Source of the DNA: Sipunculus nudus | Taxonomy: Eukaryota > Annelida > Sipuncula > Golfingiida > Sipunculidae | Length of the DNA stretch: 64,000 nucleotides | Reading direction: 5' to 3' | Assembly (NCBI GenBank): GCA_026874595.1 | Contig: CM049322.1 | Span: 3,583,900 to 3,647,899 of the forward strand | Part shown: one piece after another, positions 41,301 to 51,145 of the stretch | How positions within the stretch are numbered: position 1 is the stretch's first letter | Layout: each line of letters begins with the position of its first letter | Notes under the pieces: model-generated | What the model saw: only the letters and a program-made list of their open reading frames with translations | Told to the model about the DNA's origin: nothing | The model's database searches: none | Program-made: the position numbers and the translations under genes

Positions 41301-42622
41301 GACATTGTGATGAATTAGGTGTTATGATGATGTCATTGTGATGAAGTCAGTGTTATGATGATGACATTGTGATGAAGTTAGCGTTATGATGATGTCATTG
41401 TGATGGGGTTAGTGTTATGATGATGACATTGTGATGAAGTTAGTGTTATAATGATGTCATTGTGATGGGGTTAGTGTTATGATGATGACACTGTGATGAT
41501 GTTAGTGTAATGATGATGACATTGTGATGAAGTTGGTGTTATGATGATGACATTGTGATGAAGTTAGTGTAATGATGATGACATTGTGATGAATTAGGTG
41601 TTATGATGATGTCATTGTGATAAAGTCAGTGTTATGATGATGACATTGTGATGAAGTTAGTGTTATGATGATGTCATTGTGATGAAGTTAGTGTTATGAT
41701 GTCAGTGTTATGATGATGTCATCATGATGAAGTCAGTGTTATGATGTCAGTGTAATGATGATGTCATTGTGATGAAGTCAGTGTTATGATGATGACATTG
41801 TGATGAAGTTTGTCTTATGATGATGTTATTTATGATGAAGTTAGTGTTATGATGATGTCATTGTGATGAAGTTAATGTTATGATGATATTTATGATGAAG
41901 TTAGTGTTATGATGATGTCATTGTGATGAAGTTAATGTTATGATGATGTTATTGTGATGAAGTCAGTGTTATGATGATGTCATTGTGATGAAGTCAGTGT
42001 TATGATGATGACATTGTGATGAAGTTAGTGTTATGATGATGTCATTGTGATGTAGTCAGTGTTATGATGATGTCATTGTGATGAAGTCAGTGTTATGATG
42101 ATGCCATTGTGATGAAATCAGTGTTATGATGATGCCATTGTGATGAAGTTAGTGTGATGATGATGTCATTGTGATGAAGTAAGTGTGATGATGATGCCAT
42201 TTTGATGAAGTTAGTGCTATGATGGTGTCATTGTGATGAAGTTAGTGTTATGATGATGTCAGTGTGATTAAGTTAGTGTGATGAGGATGCCATTGTGATG
42301 AAGTTAGTGTTATGATTATGTCAATGTGATGAAGTTAGTGGTATGGTGATGCCATTTTGATGAAGTTAGTGCTATGATGGTGTCATTGTGATGAAGTTAG
42401 TGTTATGATGATGTCAGTGTGATTAAGTTAGTGTGATGAGGATGCCATTGTGATGAAGTTAGTGTTATGATTATGTCAATGTGATGAAGTTAGTGGTATG
42501 ATGATGTCTTTTTGATGAAGTTAGTGTTATGATGATGTCATTGTGATGAAGTTAGTGTGATGACAATGTCAGTATGATGAAGTTAGTGTTATGATGATGT
42601 CATTGTGAATATATATATATAT

Positions 42623-42672
<50 letters not shown>

Positions 42673-45600
42673 GAAGGATAAAGGTTGATGCGTTATGTAT
42701 ATTTATTAATAAATGAAAGTAAGAGAACTGGTTTTGATTGGTTTTTATATGAGATTCAGTGTCGATATAAATGTTTGTGTATAAATGGATGTTGGTTAGG
42801 CTGATGTGTTTACCTCAGTTTAAGAAAATCCAGTATTAATCCAATATTCCTACCTGAGGTAACATCTCTGTATAGCTGGCCAATCGGTGATGTCTCTGAC
42901 CGTGGAGTCCCTGTTTTGTACGCACCCAGACCAGGTCTACATAGATCTCGTCCATGGGGACCGTCACGTGCTTGTCATGCCAACTCCACAGATCTATCTT
43001 GTCATACAGCTTGAGCAGAGTATCAGCCAGGAGAAGTTGTAGCTTGTTTCTTTGAGGGTGCAGTATCTCGTCAACATCTAATCAGAAAACAAGACAGTCC
43101 GTCCAGTGATTTCCAGAATCCGGATGCCTGGTCTGGGTGTGCCTCATGATATTTTAGAGACCTAAATTGTACAGCATAATCACGTAGAAATATTACATAT
43201 AGGCTACCCGAATACAGACATATATTTGACAGAGGCATCAATTTCCACTCCTTCTGGGCGTTGGTTAAAATCCGCAACCCAATGTCGGTATTAATTGAAT
43301 AAGGATGACAATAAATAGATTAGAAGTAGGAGTTTGATGTCCATAAATACAGATACAGAGACAGCTATGTCTGATTCTGGTATATTCGTCCGCCCTCCTG
43401 CTGGTGAGGGTGATAAGTGTATTTCACGTCAGGTATTAATGCTGCATAATAACATATATTAAAATAATGAGAAATATGAGCGTGTGTGTTAATGAGAGCG
43501 TGTGGAGGGACAGCAGTCACCCAGTCCCGTGCACATCGCTGTATGTTCTACTTGGAATAAAAACGACATCATCAACTTGATCTGCCTCAAATACATTGCA
43601 TCATGCTGCCTTAATGAAGTTTATGTTTTGATTGGAAACAAGTGAAAACCCACTCTTAATATAATACAAGCCTGTTGGTATAGATTAATCTTTTTTTTTT
43701 TCTTTAACAGTATTTTTAAAACCGTTAATCTAACTTGAATTTGTGCTAACTTAAAATATATTCCGGAGAAACATGATTAATGAACATTGGTTATCTATTT
43801 TCCACTTTTTACAGCCAACTTTTAACATCCTCAGTATAATTTTTACATTTATATTTCACAAACAATCCATGAACTTGCCTGTTTGTTGTAATGGGATGCG
43901 CTCTCCTTCTGTTGTCTGACCAGGCGTAGTTGTCCGTCTACCTCTATCCTGCTGTAATATAAGAAACACATTTACACACAGGTATATGTGACGTACGATT
44001 AGTGAAGACATTATCTTATTACATGATATTGTATTCCATATTACATTATGGTTACACTGAGTATGATTCCAAGACTCACCCTCCTCCGTCTGTATATAAA
44101 CACACCAACCAGGATACCAACAAGGAAGACCACAGCTCCTACAGAACAGCTCACGATCAACGTTGTTATATGTGTTGTCTTGTTTTGGGTTTTTATATCT
44201 GCACGTAAAACATCAATATTTTATATAAAGTTTCCCTATTCAGTGCATAATCTCTGCCATATTGCACAAAACTAATGGACAAATTATTCTAAATTGAAGA
44301 GAGGGTTCAGATTTTTATATCAGTGTAGCAAAATGAAGGGATATCTGACACCATAAATGGAAGGTAACAAACCTTAAGGGTTTCAGGTGGGTTAACATAA
44401 TTTTACAGACTTTACTACCAGGTATATGTTTACTTAGCTATGGATAGAGGAAATAACACTGGACATGCGCCTTGTCAAGGTAAATTGATCAGATGTACAA
44501 ACTCTCAACAAACATTGGTATCTAATTATACTGTTCACTGATTTCAGACAACAATATTTTTTACCAATCGCTCAGTATGGACTGTCATTTTGAGTAGGCT
44601 GGAATTACCTGTTTGTAGGTTTACACATACAAATGTGACTTCAGAATGGCAAGGTCTTGGTTCAAATATCATTGATGATTGTTGTATCGTGACCAGTCCA
44701 CAGCGCCCGGTGTCTTTTATATGATGAGGGTCCCAGTTTCTGTATATCCTATCAACTGCAAATAGCCCAACCATTTTTATTGTTTAACTTTGCCTGAGAT
44801 GAACCCCGTAATAGTTATGTTTTATCTTACAAATGCCTCCTGGGTTAAAAGTTTACACAACATTGATTATACGCTCTCCCATTTGAATACTTTTTCCACG
44901 TCTCCTCGTGGAGATTCAAACATAACTTCATCGAAACAGTATATATAAACTATTGTTTACCAATAATACAAACCTTGTGCATCATTGTCATCCAGCCATT
45001 CTTCTTTTCTTAATCCAACCCAGAATCTGTCACAGTTCCACCGATGTCTCGCTAGTTCTTCCATTGTATCCCTGTGTTTGACCAGAGCCATGGTATACCC
45101 CCAGGTGTGACAGTACGCCCGGGCCTCATGCCAAGTCAGCTTCTTACAGTAATGGAGGTAGCAGATACCATTGTGTTCTCGTCCTATAGGAAACGGAACT
45201 GCGTTTTTGCAGCCTGGGTCTGCGATGAAGCAACAAACGTACAATTAAGTATTTGCTGATAAATAAGTTGTAATAATTCAGGATTTTTTTCACACAATTT
45301 TCCATTCCGCTTTACCCGTGATACATCAGAATACTTTTTCCATGAAATATGAAAGTTATGCAATAAACAACCAGGAAATAAACAAATTCAAACCGTCCAA
45401 CAAGAATGTTTTTTTTTCTAAGAAAATTCAACCTTTATTCTGACACATGTTTCCCGTTGTCGTATCGGAACACCTTCCTGGTTCCAGTCTCCGCGTTTTC
45501 TGGTTGAACCACACGCAAGTTTTGTTGCTGTGTTTGTTTTCAAGGAAACCTACAAAATCTAAAAATTATAGTTAAACTTAGCGATATTAAGAAATTCTTG

Positions 45601-48600
45601 TATTATACAATCATTTAATACCAAACAAGTTTAACAAGGAAATTTAAATGACCTGTCTGAGTGCTGCTTGACCGATAATATAAAACAATTTGAAAAGAAA
45701 AATACAATTTTTCCTAGATATTTCCTAGAGAATATACGAAATAAAAAAATATTTTCTTGCTAAATACATAGTTCAGTAAATACACCGTCTATAGATGTGA
45801 ACATATTACGTAGGTTCGATTCATGGCCCTCCAAGTCGCTGTTTAGGGACAACAAAGAGAGTTATTTATGGTATAATATGCCAGTGCTACACTAATTGAA
45901 GACCGTTTACCTCCACTCTCCCCATCAATCCATCTCCACTGGTTCATCTCTCTTCTCCTCAGGTTCACCCACGATGACGTCATGTTGTATCGACTCATGT
46001 ACTCCAAGACCTGACTCATTTCGCTTTTATTCCCAAACGAACCCAGTTTACTTCCGTTAAGTCTGCAGCAGTGTTCAGCACGGAACCACGTCGCTTCTCT
46101 TCCACAGCTAGGCTCAGCTGACGCATAATCTAATGTTACAAAAATATAATAAAACATTGAAATGTTGGACTTCAAGCAGTGAAAAACATGAAAGGTTTTG
46201 TTATACTTTATACACAATGAGATTAAACAGGACGTGTGTATCGGGGAAACCTCAGGCCGTACACCATCTAATGACGCCCCAACGCCCCCGGGTAAGCTGT
46301 TACACCACTCATTTGATTGATTTATTTTCTCGTTTCTGGGACGTGTATCTTTTTTTTATATTTCTTTTTTTAGTAATTAGCAATTAGATTTTTAAGTTAT
46401 ATCCATAAACGGGGGGATATTAATAAAAAGCTGTGCGATTTGCTCCGTTGGGATATAGCATCCAAATATTTCTATAATAAGGGAGGAAGTCTTTTCGTTA
46501 ATACTCCCTGTTAGGTGTTAACACCGAGGACGCCCCCCCCCGCCCCGAAAAAAAAACGAAAATTCGCGTGCGAGTTCGGCACGGCCTTCTTGGTATAGAT
46601 TACAGAGTACTAGGCCTTGGTTGGGGTCTATAGTGACAATCTCACGGCTTCTCCGCTGATACTGGTACTCTATTCTATCCTTTGCTGAATCGTTTGTGCT
46701 GCCGAGACTACAGAAGCCCGTTTTTACGTAAACATTTATTCAGTTATTTTATCCCGAGTATAACATTTAAAAGATGATATATCGCAAGTAATAAACGTAC
46801 ATGCGCGTTTTCGGCATTGACATTAACATGCGTTACGCAAACGATTATGTTTGATTTCCAAAGTTATTTAACCCCTCTTGAGATTACTGACTACATTATG
46901 CAAATATATTTCAGAGAACGGTTCCTTGGGATTAGAAACACCTCATAGAACTTTCAGAGTTTACATCAGAACAATTAATCCCCCGCCTCCCCCCCCCCCC
47001 CCCCAAAAAAAAATACTGACAGGTACTTCAAATTAAACGCTACGCGATATCAAGCCAAGTGGATCGTATAAAGGAGCATATCGATAACTATCTTGAATTC
47101 TTTATGTGTGGGTTTAGAGAGTGTAAAACAGGGGAGTCACTTCCTGGATGATGTAACAAGGTCCAGACCCAACGCTACAACGGAACCGTGAGACCTTACA
47201 ATGAAGAACCCTGACAGTTTACAGGCACAAACCGTAACCGTTAGACCTAGACAAGTTTAACTGCACATAAATTGAGGCCCTATGCAAATCTCCTGGGACA
47301 CCTGAAATTGGGTTATAGACCTATATTCTGTGAACAATGGCCGAAAATATAATTGTGAGCACCCATAGAGTCAGACCGGGCACAACGTTTAACCATTTGG
47401 CAAAGGATCTTCTGACATGACATTCAGGAGGGCACTTTGTAAATCTGCATGAAAACCTGCAGTTAGGTCATGGTGACCTGTAATCTGCAGGCTTCGGGAC
47501 AAAAACATAATTCAGAGCATCCTTAAAGTAAGATGAAACCATGTAATGTGACGAACAGGGATGTCAATTACAAGTATCCTTTGATACATGAAATTGGGTC
47601 AATATTCCTGAATTTTGGTCAAAGTCGTCTATATTACGTGTGTTATAGGTGAAAATGATTTTAGCACTGTGAAAATCAGATGGGCACAAATCAATACCGA
47701 TGGATCCAGAATTTTTTAACTTCAAATTCGAATAAGTCTTGTCAACTCTCCGTCATCACCTGAGATTAGGGCATGATGACTCATACTGTGTGTGCTATAA
47801 GCTGGAAACCTAAGTGTGAGCATCATATAACATACATTTTGCTCGATATTTACCGCTAGACCTAGAAGGTTCTGATTTTATTAAGATCCAATGAGGTTCC
47901 TGTTATAATTCTGTGGTAACCTAAAGTCTTGTCACTCTCACCTATATTCCGCCAGTTTTTTTAAAGAACATGATTTGAGAACACTGATAGTCAGACTGGC
48001 ATAACTTGTAGCTTTTTAACGTAGAAACTGCTAAATAACGTAACAGTAACCCATGTACTGAGAACTATGATAAAAATGCAGGAATTTAGCATTCTGAAAA
48101 TTATCGACCCATTTGTCTGGGTTCATTAAAAAAATATAATTCACCATATCATAACCACTAATTAATACAATTTATACCAGTATAACAAATTCAGCAGAGC
48201 GTCACGGCCCATTGGCCATATGTATAAAAGTTGGAAATGTAAATGTACCAAAGCTTATGTTAATAAAAGGGGACAGGACTCTTGGTGCTTGGATAACACG
48301 TTTAAAAGTTTAAGAATGGCATTGTACTGTATCTTCTTGATGCGTGAATGTGATTAAAAGGTTGAGCTGGACTGTAGCATTAGTGGTTTAGTATATAGTG
48401 TATTTGTAGTTGTTTTTTATAAGTGAATATGTTTACTGCAGGAATATATAATATAATGTGATAACCCGTAGGTCATCATTTATCAATATATAGAACGTGG
48501 ACCCTGTTAGAGATAGGACATATATTGACAAAACAATAATGCGAGCCTTGTTTCAGCAATTTATAACTCCAGATATTGACAATGTGACTACACTATTAAT

Positions 48601-50303
48601 AGAGTGTCCCTTTATGATTTTGTTTTTTATCGCCTTGTACCAGGTTGCATGTTTATTTTCTTTTAAAAAGAAGAGGTGGTGTCATGCATGACTGAATGTC
48701 CTCGTGCGTTGTCGGAAGAAAAAAAATCTCCCACTATAATGTAAACTTTTACGTTCGAGGCACATTTAAATATATAAAACCAATGCTTTTTGCTTACATG
48801 TAATATCATCTTCATATTCATGAAACAAATGTAGAATAATATTTGAAAGGTTAAAGTTCTGTCCTGTATATAGAATACATACACGTAGATGTACAAAATC
48901 TATTTTCAAATTGTACGAAAGCTCATGAAAATAACCTCTTATTTGGGAGTTACCAAATATGTTTTCTCGATGTCATATCTGCATGTGCATAAAGAAACTT
49001 TATGTGCGTTTAAACTAGACTTGTTGAATAACAGTGACTTCCAGACAGTTACTCTATCAAAATAATGCTTAAATGTACACTTAAGACAGTAAATGCTGAA
49101 GTCCGTTTTGTTCCAGCTGCAAACATTCGTTATTAGATTGAATAGACATAAAAACTATTGAATATAATATAAATATATTCAGGTAAGTTGCACATTAACA
49201 GACTCTCCGAGGAATATAATTGATTGATATTTACGGACAGTTTGAGATACCGTATGTGGAGAATATATGGCATATCACTTTCAAAGGAATCAAAATAGAG
49301 AACGTATGACAGTACTTAGGACATAATGTTGATCAGTAGTTTAGTGTGTATTTCAAATATGAAATATGTACCACATTTCGCTGGTAAAATGGCGTTCCCT
49401 AATGCCAGTGATTATCCAAGAGTTTATGTCACTTTGATTAAACTTTCTTTGATAATAAACATTTTGACGATTCTGATTACCGAAAACATTTAAGGATTGT
49501 TCTTTTTCTCTTGCCCAATATATCCAACATATAAGGTTGAAACCCGTTTTTTTTTTAAATTCAAGAAAACCAACCAATGACGAAACGTGCATGCCGTGGT
49601 AGTACACCTTACATATAGCAAGAGAGTATATTTGTAACGCTGCTAAGTAAAGGAAAACTTATGGTAACCTAGGGTGTGCATGGGGAGGTAAAACAACACA
49701 GACGTTGCCAAGTCCGCAATACATATATGACTGGGCAATCGATTCAGGTGTCACTGGCTTACTTATTACTCTCTGGTGCGTAATCTTACGTTTACTGATC
49801 AATGAAAAATGATAGACCTAGTTTAACCTGGAGCGATCTGATCCAGACAGATTTTTCAGTTGACAGTAGAGAGCATTAGTTTATACTTGCGATAAACTTT
49901 GTAATCTATCATATTCCCTTTACAGTACTGACGGGGGGGGGGGGGGGGGGGTTCATGAAGACCAAAGTACACTAAATCAATCTTGGTAGGTCCAGCATAA
50001 CAACGCAATTTGTAAAATATGACCCTTTGCACATTATTTTATTCTGCGAATTAAATCTACCATGAAAGTTTAATTGTTCCATTAAAACTTCTTTGGTATA
50101 CACCGAAAAATAAGGAGATACCAGTGATCAGGCAGAGAGCTCTCACCTCCGCCAAGACCTGGCTTCACTCCGAAATCTGTAATGTGAACGGATCTGTACC
50201 AAATCGGATGTAATATTTTTGTTTCTAGCTGTATGACCCAACTTTCAACCTCCTCCTTGATCTCGTGATGAATACATGAATTCTAAAGAAATACTGAACC
50301 TGC

Positions 50304-50379
<76 letters not shown>

Positions 50380-51103
50380 GGCACTGCGTAATATACTTTC
50401 ATGAAACTTATCCAGTACTACCGACTTATCTACTAACTGTATATACTGATATGTGACATTTAACGTTAGCAATATACCACCGAATGTTTTGGATGTTGGC
50501 AAACAAAAAAAGAAATGTTATTTCTAACTTTTAAGTTTATGTGTATCATTGTAACACCGAGGACGTACCAAATAGCCCTTAAAATGAAAACAAGTAGTGC
50601 TATATGGCGTAATATAGTGATAACGCTTGTCCGAGTGTTACCGTTTGCTTGGATTGATGATCGACTTTAATCATTATGGAGGAATAAGGAATATTTGGTA
50701 TCCATTATGAAAAAGAAAAAATCATAACACTTTAGATAAATTCGGGTTTAGAGAGGATTTAAACATTTTATTAACACACAAAAAAAGAATTTCATGCAAC
50801 TTTCTCTCGTCAACTTAAATGCCGTAAATGCACACATTGTTCTGACGGGAAACTACATCTGGCGGCTAACAGTCAGCCTGCATGGGCAGTCGAGGGGTAA
50901 AACGCTCGGATCTCTCCGCTGGCGACCCGGGTTCAATCCCCGGCCATGAGACTGGGTTGTAGTTACCCGTCCAAGGCCGGTGGTTTTCTCCGGGTTCTTC
51001 GGTTTTATCCAACCCTATAGACTACCGAATGCCGTCATCTGAGCCACGGAGAGTGCCTTGATTAGTTTAATAACTATTTGTACAATCCATGTAAAATTAA
51101 TAA

Positions 51104-51145
<42 letters not shown>

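Larger units (their letters stand above)
11991..42853 (-). other. Intron 8 of the receptor gene, about 30.9 kb, repeat-filled
   Basis: It lies between the CTCAG|gtagga donor of exon 8 and the ttttcag acceptor of exon 9, both phase 0. It holds most of the satellites and transposons listed separately. No convincing coding exon was seen inside it, but very short exons cannot be excluded. Confidence 0.7.

Noticed and set aside
14465-42608. CRISPR-like array of regular repeats
   Set aside because: Units are contiguous without unique spacers and lie in an animal intron. These are satellites.
44974-45219. Functional calcium-dependent sugar-binding site in CTLD2
   Set aside because: No EPN, QPD or WND signature is visible, so only the CTLD fold is claimed.
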